Assembly (NCBI GenBank): GCA_959018045.1
Contig: CAUEJN010000007.1
Location: 1 to 32,999 of the forward strand
Origin: an uncultured Butyricicoccus sp.
Lineage (GTDB): Bacteria > Bacillota > Clostridia > Oscillospirales > Butyricicoccaceae
Direction of reading: 5' to 3'
Length of the DNA stretch: 32,999 nt
The notes below the pieces were generated by a model. The model made no database searches. It was not told the DNA's origin and worked only from the letters and a program-made list of their open reading frames with translations. A program made the position numbers and the translations under genes. Positions within the stretch are counted from its first letter, which is position 1. Every line of letters starts with the position of its first letter. Positions 17,877-25,465 of this stretch are shown piece by piece.

Positions 17877-18725
17877 TTAATTCTGTGCCTCGAGTGCGAG
17901 CTGATACAGTGCATTTTTCTTAACGCCCAGATCAGCCGACACCATTTTGACCGCGTCCTTGAGCGTTTCGCCATTCTCAATGCGCTTTTGCACGGCGTTC
18001 AATGCCCGCGCCATGCGATCATCTTCGGCGTCCTCATCCACGACATCGGGTGCACCCTCGACGATCATGACAAACTCACCGCGCGGAGCGGTTTCGGTGA
18101 AGTACGCAACCGCCTCTGCCAGTGTCATGCGCAGCGTTTCCTCGTGCAGCTTGGTAAGCTCACGGGACAGCGAGATACGGCGCTCACCGCCGAAGGCCGC
18201 ACACAGGTCATCCAGCGTTGCGCGCAGCTTGTGGGGTGCTTCATAGAAGATCATAGAGCGTTTTTCGTTTTTGAGCGCATCGAGGTGTTCCCGGCGGGCT
18301 TTTTTGTTGACCGACAGGAAGCCCTCAAAGCACCAGCGGCCGGTGGGCAGGCCGGAAGCGGCGAGTGCGCACACGGCGGCGCAGCATCCGGGGATGGGGA
18401 TGACGGGCACGCCCTCGGGGGCGCACAGGGCGACCAGATCCTCGCCGGGGTCGGAGACCGCAGGCGTACCGGCGTCGGTGACCAGTGCGCAGTTTTCGCC
18501 CGCAAGCAGGCGGGCGAGGATTTCCTCACCGCGCTGGCGGCGGTTGTGCTCGTAGTAGCTGACCAGCGGTTTCTGGGGCAGATCGAGGGCGGTCATGAGT
18601 TTTTTGGTCACGCGGGTGTCCTCAGCGGCGATGAAATCGACCTCAGACATGACCTCACGGGCGCGAGGGGAGAAGTCGCCGAGGTTGCCGATGGGCGTGG
18701 CGACCAGATATAAGGTACCGGGCAT
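17877..18725 (-). CDS. rsmI: 16S rRNA (cytidine(1402)-2'-O)-methyltransferase RsmI
   Basis: Methylates the ribose of C1402 in the 16S rRNA decoding centre. The 282-residue protein begins with the family motif LYLVATPIGNLGD, followed by IAAEDTR, the SAM-binding VTDAGTPAVSDPG and the proline-rich IPIPG segment, in the order of the tetrapyrrole-methylase fold. The C-terminal helical extension is also present. The ATG is preceded by AAAGGGG. The upstream methyltransferase gene ends 41 bp before this start on the same strand, a frequent pairing in Firmicutes (TrmN6-like then rsmI), so they are probably cotranscribed. Confidence 0.95.
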   Translation of the reverse strand: MPGTLYLVATPIGNLGDFSPRAREVMSEVDFIAAEDTRVTKKLMTALDLPQKPLVSYYEHNRRQRGEEILARLLAGENCALVTDAGTPAVSDPGEDLVALCAPEGVPVIPIPGCCAAVCALAASGLPTGRWCFEGFLSVNKKARREHLDALKNEKRSMIFYEAPHKLRATLDDLCAAFGGERRISLSRELTKLHEETLRMTLAEAVAYFTETAPRGEFVMIVEGAPDVVDEDAEDDRMARALNAVQKRIENGETLKDAVKMVSADLGVKKNALYQLALEAQN

Positions 18726-18766
18726 AAAGAGACCCCTTTCTGTGAAGATAGCGGGAAAATATGGAT

Positions 18767-19471
18767 TTATTTGCCGTAAATGGCGCGGTATTCGTCCGAA
18801 AGTTCACCGTCCGGACGGCAGACCAGCAGGGGAGGCTCGACGATCAGGCCGTCACCCGCGCCGCGCTTGGCCGACACGAGGACGGCGGACGGGGCAGACT
18901 GCGCGGTCTGGTGGACGAAGCGCAGGCGTTTTGGCGTAAAGCCGCGGGAAGCGAGGCCGGACAGCAGCGGGCACAGCCGTTCGGGACGGAATACGATGCT
19001 GCACTGGCCGCCGGTGGGCAGAACCCATGCGATTGCGTCCAGAATGTCGTCAAGATCGGCGCTTTCGTCCTGACGGGCGGTCTTGTGGGCGCTGTTTGCG
19101 GCATGTTTTCCGGTGTTCGATGCAAAATAAGGGGGATTGCACACGACATACTGCATGGACGCGTGGGGAAGGAGGCGACGAATTTCGCGCAGATCACCCT
19201 GCACGACGCGCACGTTTTGCAGCTTGTTTTGTGCAATGGACTGCACAAACAGGTCAGCCGGGCCGGGCTGGAGCTCCAGACCGGTGATGGTCAGGTCATC
19301 GCGCCAGCACAGCAGGGCGAGTGCGCCCGTGCCGCAGCCAAGGTCGAGCACGCGGGCACGTTTCGGGATGCGGGCGAAGGCCGAGAGCAGGACGGAGTCC
19401 TGACCGAGCTTAAAAAAACGGTCGTCCTGTAACAGGGTCAGACCGTTTGGCAGATGTTCGGCGGACAGCAT
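18767..19471 (-). CDS. TrmN6-like tRNA1(Val) (adenine(37)-N6)-methyltransferase family protein
   Basis: A 234-residue class I methyltransferase. Motif I DLGCGTG is at 43-49 and the N6-adenine catalytic motif NPPY at 112-115. The N-terminus (LTLLQDDRFFKLGQDSVLLSAF) is characteristic of the TrmN6/YabB group, which methylates A37 of tRNA. The exact tRNA target is inferred from the family. I chose the ATG at 19471, which has AAAGGAG 8 nt upstream; the longer open frame to 19567 adds an unconserved Pro/Cys-rich stretch. It is the first gene of a two-gene unit with rsmI. Confidence 0.88.
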   Translation of the reverse strand: MLSAEHLPNGLTLLQDDRFFKLGQDSVLLSAFARIPKRARVLDLGCGTGALALLCWRDDLTITGLELQPGPADLFVQSIAQNKLQNVRVVQGDLREIRRLLPHASMQYVVCNPPYFASNTGKHAANSAHKTARQDESADLDDILDAIAWVLPTGGQCSIVFRPERLCPLLSGLASRGFTPKRLRFVHQTAQSAPSAVLVSAKRGAGDGLIVEPPLLVCRPDGELSDEYRAIYGK

Positions 19472-19570
19472 GGGGCAGGCTCCTTTCGTTGCCAGAGGAA
19501 GCGTCCAAAGCGGCATGTCGTCCGGACAGGGCGGACACGCGGGCGATTTGTACGCCTTTTGGGGCATTTG

Positions 19571-19592
19571 CTGTTATTTTTTATGATAACAG
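19571..19592. promoter_or_regulatory. Inverted repeat between divergent genes
   Basis: A 7-bp perfect inverted repeat ctgttat / ataacag with an 8-nt AT centre lies in the 257-bp gap between the TrmN6-like gene and the pyruvyl transferase gene. It could be an operator; no regulator is implicated. Confidence 0.35.
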
Positions 19593-19628
19593 AAATGGAA
19601 TCGGCTGTCAAACTGTGCAGGATTGGGT

Positions 19629-19657
19629 TTGACAAACCCGCAAAATATGGATAGACT
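19629..19657 (+). promoter_or_regulatory. Predicted promoter for the pyruvyl transferase-cysE unit
   Basis: A perfect TTGACA (19629-19634), 17 bp, then TAGACT (19652-19657, 4/6). It lies about 70 bp before the GTG start. Confidence 0.55.
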
Positions 19658-19728
19658 ATATTTAATATCATTTTTTCAGCGACTAGAAAAATACAATGAT
19701 TTTGTAAGAACGAACGAGGAATCAAATC

Positions 19729-20913
19729 GTGAAAAAAGTAATGCTTTATGAGCACGGCGGCAGCCTCAATCATGGCTGTGAGGCGCTCGTCCGCACCATT
19801 TCCGCCATTGCCAAGGAGAAGACCGGGGCAGAGGTCACCCTGTGTTCCTACGCGCCGCGCGAGGATCACGCGTGCAACTTACAGGAATCGGTGGACACCA
19901 TTGTCCAGAACGATCAGGTACTGCGCCGTTTTTCGCCCGCTTGGTTTGTCTATCAGTTTGACAAGCGTGTCACCCATTCCAAGGCGCTGCAGGATCGTTT
20001 CCTGACCGAAAAGACCTGCCTGCGACTGGCCAAGGACAGCGATGTCTCCATCGCGGTCGGCGGTGACAATTATTGCTATAACAAGGGTCGTCAGTTCTGG
20101 CCGACCGACCGTGCGCTCAGAAAGCAGGGCGAAAAGCTCATGCTTTGGGGCTGCTCGATCGAGCCGCGCGATCTGGACGAGGAATTCACCCGCCAGCTGG
20201 ACTGCTTCGATGTCATCTGCGCACGTGAGTCCATCACGGCTGACGCGCTGCGCGAAGCTGGCCTCGGCGACAAGACCCGTCTGATCCCGGACTCTGCATT
20301 CACCCTGGAAACCCGCGAATTGCCCCTGCCTGACGGTTTCCTGCCGGGCAACACCGTGGGCATCAACGTCTCGCCCATGATTATCTCCAACGAGGAGCAG
20401 GGCGGCGCGACCATGAAGAACTATGTCGCCCTCATCGAGCATATTCTGAAAGAGACCGACATGGCCGTCGCGCTCATCCCGCACGTTGTCTGGAGCTATA
20501 ACGATGATCGTCAGCCGCTTCGCATGCTGTACGACCAGTTCAAGGAAACCGGCCGTGTGGTACTGATTGAGGACGCGGGCTGCTCCGAGCTGAAGGGTTA
20601 TATCGCCCGCCTGCGATGTTTCGTCGGCGCGCGTACCCATTCAACGATCGCAGCATACTCGTCCTGTGTGCCCACTCTGGTCGTGGGCTACTCGGTAAAG
20701 GCGAAGGGCATTGCCAAAGACCTGTTCGGCACCTATGACGGCTACACACTGCCTGTGCAGAGCCTCAAGCAGCCGGATGATCTGAAGAATGCTTTTTGCT
20801 GGCTGATGGAGCGTGAGGACGAAATACGCGCCCATCTGACCGAGATCATGCCGGCCTACGCAGCCCGTGCCAAGGAGGCAGGGGATGTGCTGGCCGAGCT
20901 GATGGCTCGCTGA
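19729..20913 (+). CDS. Polysaccharide pyruvyl transferase family protein
   Basis: A 394-residue transferase expected to add a pyruvyl ketal from phosphoenolpyruvate to a cell-surface glycan. Family features visible are the N-terminal glycine-rich loop (HGGSLNHGCEAL), the central VGGDNYCY segment, CARES followed by a helix, LIPDSAF, and the C-terminal VGARTHSTIAAYS and VVGYSVKAKGIAKDLF, which resemble the nucleotide-sugar-transferase-like half of the fold. It starts at GTG 19729 with GAGGA 8 nt upstream. cysE follows after 31 bp. CsaB-type members pyruvylate the wall polymer that SLH domains bind, and this window also encodes an SLH protein (25466-26809); the link is inference. Confidence 0.85.
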   Translation: MKKVMLYEHGGSLNHGCEALVRTISAIAKEKTGAEVTLCSYAPREDHACNLQESVDTIVQNDQVLRRFSPAWFVYQFDKRVTHSKALQDRFLTEKTCLRLAKDSDVSIAVGGDNYCYNKGRQFWPTDRALRKQGEKLMLWGCSIEPRDLDEEFTRQLDCFDVICARESITADALREAGLGDKTRLIPDSAFTLETRELPLPDGFLPGNTVGINVSPMIISNEEQGGATMKNYVALIEHILKETDMAVALIPHVVWSYNDDRQPLRMLYDQFKETGRVVLIEDAGCSELKGYIARLRCFVGARTHSTIAAYSSCVPTLVVGYSVKAKGIAKDLFGTYDGYTLPVQSLKQPDDLKNAFCWLMEREDEIRAHLTEIMPAYAARAKEAGDVLAELMAR

Positions 20914-20944
20914 CCACCGGCTAACAAAAAGAAGGTCAATTTTT

Positions 20945-21634
20945 ATGTTTCTCCGAGAACTCATTGAGGATGCACGTTCCATTCGCGACCGCGACCCGGC
21001 AGCCCGTTCGACTGCCGAGGTATTCTTGCTCTATCCGGGCTTTCACGCGGTGATCTACCACCGTTTGACCCACTGGCTGTACCTGCACAAGCGCTTCTTT
21101 CTGGCGCGTATGATCTCACAGTTTGCACGCACCATGACCGGCGTGGAGATCCACCCGGGCGCGACCATTGGCCGCGGCCTGTTCATCGACCACGGCATGG
21201 GTATCGTCATCGGCGAGACCGCCGAGGTCGGCGACTACTGCACGATCTACCACGGCGTGACCCTGGGCGGTACGGGTAAGGATACGGGCAAGCGTCACCC
21301 GACCATCGGTGACAACGTGCTCATTTCGACCGGCGCAAAGGTGCTCGGCCCCTTCGCCGTGGGCAATAACTCGCGCATCGGCGCCAACGCGGTCGTCTTG
21401 CAGGAAGTGCCGCCCAATTCCACTGTGGTCGGTGTCAAAGCGCGCGTGGTCAAGATCGACGGCCACAGAGTCCCGTCCTTCGACCTCGACCAGATCCACA
21501 TGCCCGACCCGGTATCCCAGGAACTCTGCCGCCTCGAGCACCGCGTCTACCAGAACGAGCGGCGTTTGGGTTTGCAGGATGAGTCGGAACCGTCCAAAAC
21601 GGTGGCAAGCTCGGAAAACGGCGATTGTGATTGA
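20945..21634 (+). CDS. cysE: Serine O-acetyltransferase (EpsC-type)
   Basis: Catalyses serine + acetyl-CoA to O-acetylserine, the first step of cysteine synthesis. The 229-residue protein has the short N-terminal helical domain of the EpsC-type enzymes and a left-handed parallel beta-helix from about 65 to 170 (hexapeptide repeats such as IGRGLFIDHGMGIVIGETA). The catalytic histidines lie in DHGMG and YHGVTLGGTGK. The final ~25 residues are acidic and variable. GAAGG precedes the ATG. No cysteine synthase gene is next to it; the upstream pyruvyl transferase is only 31 bp away, so the two may be cotranscribed although they belong to different pathways. Confidence 0.93.
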   Translation: MFLRELIEDARSIRDRDPAARSTAEVFLLYPGFHAVIYHRLTHWLYLHKRFFLARMISQFARTMTGVEIHPGATIGRGLFIDHGMGIVIGETAEVGDYCTIYHGVTLGGTGKDTGKRHPTIGDNVLISTGAKVLGPFAVGNNSRIGANAVVLQEVPPNSTVVGVKARVVKIDGHRVPSFDLDQIHMPDPVSQELCRLEHRVYQNERRLGLQDESEPSKTVASSENGDCD

Positions 21635-21639
21635 TATAA

Positions 21640-21654
21640 GCACAATTATTTTGT
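21640..21654. promoter_or_regulatory. Possible PerR box
   Basis: GCACAATTATTTTGT matches 9 of 15 positions of the PerR operator TTATAATTATTATAA, including the whole central AATTATT. It is 14 bp upstream of the -35 box of the perR-like gene. Autoregulation by PerR is known in Bacillus; here it is inferred from the match only. Confidence 0.4.
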
Positions 21655-21667
21655 CTAAAATTTACAA

Positions 21668-21710
21668 TTTACAACCGGTTATAGGGTCGGTATAATATAG
21701 TATATAACCG
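21668..21710 (+). promoter_or_regulatory. Promoter and inverted repeat of the PerR-like gene
   Basis: TTTACA (21668-21673), 17 bp, perfect TATAAT (21691-21696). An 8-bp inverted repeat cggttata (21676-21683) / tataaccg (21703-21710) brackets the -10 box, and the -35 region has a tandem TTTACAA repeat. The inverted repeat is well placed to be an operator. Confidence 0.65.
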
Positions 21711-21746
21711 AGAAAAATTCTCAATACTATTAAGGAGGCCCTATCC

Positions 21747-22124
21747 ATGGTTCAAACCAAACAGCGTCAGTTGATCCTGGAGGCCGTCCGTGCGACAAAC
21801 AGCCATCCGACGGCCGACGAATTGTTCCAGATGATCCGCCGCAAGCTGCCGACCATTTCCCTGGCAACCGTTTACCGCAATCTCAATTTCCTGTCTGATA
21901 TCGGAGAGATCCGCAAGCTGTCCATGCCGGGCATGCCCGATCGCTTTGACTGGCGGTTAGATCCGCACGATCACATGGTCTGCGATGCCTGCGGTCAGGT
22001 GGTTGATTTCGCCCTCTTGGGTGATCTCAAGCAGCAGATTGCACAGGCCTGCGGTGCACAGGTAGCAGGCTACACCCTGGTTGCCCATGGCACCTGCGCA
22101 CACTGCATGGAGCATAAGGCATAA
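21747..22124 (+). CDS. perR: PerR-like Fur family transcriptional regulator
   Basis: A 125-residue Fur-family repressor. The winged-helix DNA-binding domain covers about 1-75 (ISLATVYRNLNFLSDIGEI is the recognition region). The structural zinc site is C79-x2-C82 and C117-x2-C120. The regulatory metal site shows HDH (74-76) and D87 in QVVDF; an aspartate here is typical of peroxide-sensing PerR, where Fur has glutamate. In an anaerobe it would control peroxide defence, but no target gene such as rubrerythrin or katA is in the window. AAGGAGG precedes the ATG. A perfect-stem terminator follows at once. Confidence 0.85.
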   Translation: MVQTKQRQLILEAVRATNSHPTADELFQMIRRKLPTISLATVYRNLNFLSDIGEIRKLSMPGMPDRFDWRLDPHDHMVCDACGQVVDFALLGDLKQQIAQACGAQVAGYTLVAHGTCAHCMEHKA

Positions 22125-22135
22125 AACAAATCGTC

Positions 22136-22162
22136 AAAGCCGTCCCGATCGGGACGGCTTTT
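22136..22162 (+). terminator. Terminator of perR
   Basis: An 11-bp perfect stem aaagccgtccc / gggacggcttt, loop gatc, then a short T-run, 12 bp after the stop. Confidence 0.88.
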
Positions 22163-22190
22163 CCTGTATCTGTTCTGAGCATGCTCAAAT

Positions 22191-22225
22191 AAAAAGAGAG
22201 AACGCGCTTGCGTTCTCTCTTTTTT
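22191..22225 (-). terminator. Terminator of the isomerase/kinase remnant (bidirectional)
   Basis: A 15-bp perfect stem (22191-22205 with 22210-22224, loop gctt) with A/T runs on both sides. It lies 6 bp after the intended kinase stop (TTA at 22232-22234). The frameshifted reading frame runs straight through it. Confidence 0.88.
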
Positions 22226-22231
22226 CTTGTC

Positions 22232-23000
22232 TTACAGCGCATCCAGCACTTCGTCCAGCGTCGGGGTGCTGCCCCTTGAATACATAAGTCGAGGCAAAGA
22301 CACCGGCAAAGTGGACACGGTCGCGGTCGGATAACCCGGCGAGCAGCGCAAAGCAACTTGCACCGTTGAAGTGGTCACCTGCACCGGTCGAGCTGCGGGG
22401 CTGGGCGACAAAGCGCGTTTTCTCATGGGTCAGACCGTCCGGCGTGCGCAGAATGGTCTCGTGGATGGTGTGTACGAGAACCTGCTGGATGCCGTACCGC
22501 TGGCACAGCGCCTCGGTCTCGATCATGGTCTTGATGTGTGGATGGTAAACCACCTCAACACCGTACTCGTTCTTAGTAAACTCGCCCATCAGGCGGATTT
22601 TCTCCAGGAAATTGTTCCAAACCTCAGCCAGGAAGTCAGCCTTTTTCTCGCTGTACAGACCGACGTCGGACTCGTCCATCGCAACCAGATACTTGGCGTC
22701 GAATGCAGTGAGACGCTTGCACAGTGCGTCAACCGGTGCGCGGAAGTCGTCGAACGAAGCATAGCGGTCGAACTGATAGCAGCAAGTGCCCGAGCACACG
22801 TCCAGACCGCGGCGGGTCAGCTCTTCGCGCAGTACGTCCTCGTCGGTGGGCAGGTAGCCGTCGGGGTCAAGCTCAAGTGCCTTGTAGCCAGCGGCAGCGG
22901 CCTGATCGAGGAGGACATTCCAGGGGGTACCCGAGGGGGTGCCGTCTGCGTACCATACGCCACAGGAGCACGGAGCGGTTGCAATCGCTACTTTGCTCAT
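22232..23000 (-). pseudogene. Chimera: N-terminal sugar isomerase/inosose-dehydratase-like domain joined to a PfkB kinase C-terminus, with a frameshift
   Basis: Residues 1 to about 163 are the first part of a TIM-barrel sugar isomerase/IolE-like protein (ALELDPDGYL, VVYHPHIKTMIETE). From about 164 the frame continues as the C-terminal third of a PfkB-family sugar kinase (VLVHTIHETILRTPDG, catalytic STGAGD at 204-209). The second half of the barrel and the kinase sugar-binding part are missing, as expected from an in-frame deletion joining two neighbouring operon genes near 22510. A CCCC run at 22272-22275 (GGGG in the gene) adds one base: removing it restores the kinase ending STPTLDEVLDAL and a stop at 22232. 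As sequenced, the frame runs on to 22185 through the terminator. The ribosome site is weak. Probably non-functional, although the fusion point is in frame. Confidence 0.75.
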
Positions 23001-23019
23001 AGTGATAATCTCTATTAAT

Positions 23020-23048
23020 AATACAAATAGTTATATATTAACCGTCAA
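23020..23048 (-). promoter_or_regulatory. Predicted promoter of the isomerase/kinase remnant
   Basis: On the minus strand TTGACG (23048-23043), 17 bp, TGTATT (23025-23020), about 20 bp before the ATG. Confidence 0.5.
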
Positions 23049-23138
23049 GCAAGCGGCCAGGGAGAAGCTCCCCGACCGCCTGTCAAGAGGAGAGCCCGGG
23101 AACAGGCAAGGGAACCGTTCCCGTGGCTTGAGAGGTTT

Positions 23139-24251
23139 TTAGTTGCAGATGACCTTTTCGGTCTCCTTGTCGAAGATGTGCATGCGGTTGAGGTCGATGG
23201 CGAGCTTAACCTTGTCGCCGCCCTTGGCCTGTACGCGCGCCGGAGCCTTGACCGTGACCTTCTGACCCTGGCAGACCGTGTACAGGAAGACCTCAGCGCC
23301 CATCAGCTCGGCGATTTCAACGTCGGCTTCGATGAGGTTGTCGGTCGCATGGGCGAGGATGATGTCCTCGGTGCGGAAGTCCTCGGCGCGCAGACCGAGC
23401 ACAACCGGCTTGCCGACATAGGGGCCGAATACGTCCTGACCGCCCTTGCCCTCGGGGATGGGTACCGAATATTCGCCGAAATCGACGTGGAAGCGGCCGC
23501 CGTGTGCCGAGATGGTGGCATCGATGAAGTTCATCTGGGGCGAACCGATGAAGCCGGCAACGAACATGTTGCAGGGCTCGTTGTACAGATTCTGCGGGGT
23601 GTCGACCTGCTGGATGATGCCGTCCTTCATGACGACGATGCGGTCGCCCATGGTCATTGCCTCGGTCTGGTCGTGGGTGACGTAGACGAAGGTCGTGCCC
23701 AGACGCTTGTGCAGCTTGGTGATCTCGGTGCGCATCTGGGTACGCAGCTTTGCGTCCAGGTTGGACAGCGGCTCGTCGAGCAGGAAGACTGCGGGGTCAC
23801 GTACCATTGCACGGCCGAGTGCGACACGCTGACGCTGACCACCGGACAGTGCCTTGGGCTTGCGGTTGAGCAGGTGCTCGATGTCCAGGAGCTTGGCAGC
23901 CTCGTGCACCTTGCGGTCGATCTCGTCCTTGGGAACCTTGCGCAGGCTCAGACCGAAGGCCATGTTTTTGTACACGGTCATGTGCGGATAGAGCGCGTAG
24001 TTCTGGAAAACCATGGCGATATCGCGATCCTTGGGCGGAACGTCGTTGACCAGCTTGTCGCCGATGTACATTTCGCCGCCGGAGATTTCTTCCAGACCTG
24101 CGATCATGCGCAGGGTGGTGGACTTACCGCAGCCGGACGGGCCGACCAGGATGATAAATTCCTTGTCCTGAATTTCCAGGTTGAGGTCGGGAATGACCTC
24201 AATATTGCCCGGATAGACCTTTTTGAGGTGTCGCATGGAGATATTTGCCAT
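23139..24251 (-). CDS. ugpC: ABC transporter ATP-binding protein, UgpC/MsmK type (sugar import)
   Basis: A 370-residue CUT1-family ATPase that energises sugar importers. Walker A GPSGCGKST is at 37-45, the Q-loop in VFQNYALYPH, signature LSGGQ at 135-139, Walker B VFLLDEPLSNLD at 155-166 and the H-loop in YVTHDQTEAMT. The C-terminal ~130 residues form the TOBE regulatory domain. The ATG at 24251 follows AAAGGGG; a much longer upstream frame to 24539 is not conserved and lacks a ribosome site. No permease or binding-protein genes are adjacent, so it probably serves several sugar importers encoded elsewhere, as MsmK does (inference). No convincing terminator is seen in the 90 bp after it. Confidence 0.92.
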   Translation of the reverse strand: MANISMRHLKKVYPGNIEVIPDLNLEIQDKEFIILVGPSGCGKSTTLRMIAGLEEISGGEMYIGDKLVNDVPPKDRDIAMVFQNYALYPHMTVYKNMAFGLSLRKVPKDEIDRKVHEAAKLLDIEHLLNRKPKALSGGQRQRVALGRAMVRDPAVFLLDEPLSNLDAKLRTQMRTEITKLHKRLGTTFVYVTHDQTEAMTMGDRIVVMKDGIIQQVDTPQNLYNEPCNMFVAGFIGSPQMNFIDATISAHGGRFHVDFGEYSVPIPEGKGGQDVFGPYVGKPVVLGLRAEDFRTEDIILAHATDNLIEADVEIAELMGAEVFLYTVCQGQKVTVKAPARVQAKGGDKVKLAIDLNRMHIFDKETEKVICN

Positions 24252-24461
24252 AACGGGAGAGCCCCTTTCTGTTTGTGAGTCAAAAAAATATATGCAGATA
24301 GGCAGGACGCGGCACGTCCGCGCTTGTTTTACTGATAACAGGATAACACTGGGGACAAGGCGAGACAATGGCAAAAAATTGATAAAGCTAGGATTGTTTT
24401 GACGATTTTGTGTCAGAAACAAGTGATTCAGAAACAGAGAGCAAAGCGTGCGCGAAGCGGC

Positions 24462-24495
24462 AAAAAAAGAACGCCCTGCCGGGCGGCAGAGCGTT
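24462..24495 (-). terminator. Terminator of the TraX-like gene
   Basis: On the minus strand an interrupted stem (aacgc..ctgcc / ggcag..gcgtt, loop gccc) is followed by a run of seven T (24468-24462), 8 bp after the stop. Confidence 0.82.
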
Positions 24496-24502
24496 TGCGG
24501 AG

Positions 24503-25228
24503 TCAGCGGACGAGCAGGGCAATCAGACCGATGCTCCACAGGTGAAGCGGATAGAACACATAGAAAAAGTACTTAGAGAATGCGGTTTTGGGGCCGCGGG
24601 TGCCGTCGTACATGGCCAGGAAGGGGATGACCAGCGGGAACATAAACTCCGAGTTGATGGCCAGCATGGTCAGGGTTTCGGACAGCGTGGGGTAGGGGAC
24701 GAAGGACATGACAAACAGCAGCGCACCGAGCGCGAGATAGAGCAGATTGCGCAGCAGGACGCGGTCGCGGCACAGGTAGGTGATGAGCATGAAGGGCAGG
24801 ACAACGATGCCGCCTTCTGCGAAAATGGACGCGAAGAGCACCAGAAAGACTACGCCGCAGATGCGCAGCGGGAGCGGACGGGAGCCTGCGAGCACACAGA
24901 GCATGAGCACACCGAGTGCGAGGGTGAAGAAGATGTTATTGTGGATGGACAGCGTCGGGTCGGCAGCGATCAGGTTGTAAACGGTGTTGCCGGCCGCCAT
25001 GATGGCTGCCCAGACGAACAGACGCAGAACATAGCGCTTGCGGTCGTGGGTGTAGCGGAAGCCGTCGACCCCGAGAAAGGCAAAGAATACACCGACACAG
25101 CGGGTCAGAACGTGGAAAACACCGGCAAGCTCGATGGGGAGCAGACCGGGGATGTGGTCGATGTGGTCAAAGACCATGAGAATGGCCATAAACAGTTTGA
25201 GCTGGAATGCATTGTACTTTGGCGGCAT
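24503..25228 (-). CDS. TraX family integral membrane protein
   Basis: A 241-residue polytopic membrane protein with about eight hydrophobic segments. The N-terminal pattern (FQLKLFMAILMVFDHIDHIPG), the RCVGVFFAFLGVDGF segment and the C-terminal KYFFYVFYPLHLWSIGLI are typical of TraX proteins, which belong to the acyltransferase-3-like group. F-plasmid TraX acetylates pilin; chromosomal Clostridia members probably acylate a surface molecule, but the substrate is unknown. The ATG at 25228 has AAAGGA 9 nt upstream; the longer frame upstream runs through the neighbouring terminator and is not used. Confidence 0.88.
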   Translation of the reverse strand: MPPKYNAFQLKLFMAILMVFDHIDHIPGLLPIELAGVFHVLTRCVGVFFAFLGVDGFRYTHDRKRYVLRLFVWAAIMAAGNTVYNLIAADPTLSIHNNIFFTLALGVLMLCVLAGSRPLPLRICGVVFLVLFASIFAEGGIVVLPFMLITYLCRDRVLLRNLLYLALGALLFVMSFVPYPTLSETLTMLAINSEFMFPLVIPFLAMYDGTRGPKTAFSKYFFYVFYPLHLWSIGLIALLVR

Positions 25229-25354
25229 GTCGAAAAATCCTTTCCTTGTTTTTTGCAGCTCGACCATTGTAGCAAATTTGGCAGATTGGGTCAACCGGGA
25301 CAAATAAATCTTAAAGAATCTTAAATAAATCATAAGAATTTGCGCGATGGACAC

Positions 25355-25380
25355 AAAAAAACCGCTCCCGAAGGAGCGGC
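25355..25380 (-). terminator. Terminator of the SLH-M15 peptidase gene
   Basis: On the minus strand a 7-bp GC stem (gccgctcc..ggagcgg, loop ttcg) is followed by a run of seven T. It lies about 85 bp after the stop. Two smaller GC hairpins lie between the stop and this terminator. Confidence 0.8.
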
Positions 25381-25465
25381 TTGATTGGAGGGGCCTGCAT
25401 CGTCCGCCGGACGGCGGATGAGCCATCCGGGCAGGGGTGGACGGGGCAGGAAAAGGGGACAAACA

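Noticed and set aside
23041..23138. Terminator after the ugpC-type gene
   Set aside because: Short inverted repeats such as gggaac/gttccc are present, but none is followed by a T-run on the minus strand.
23178..24278. 366-codon plus-strand frame opposite the ugpC-type gene
   Set aside because: The minus strand encodes a textbook ABC ATPase; the plus frame is its shadow.
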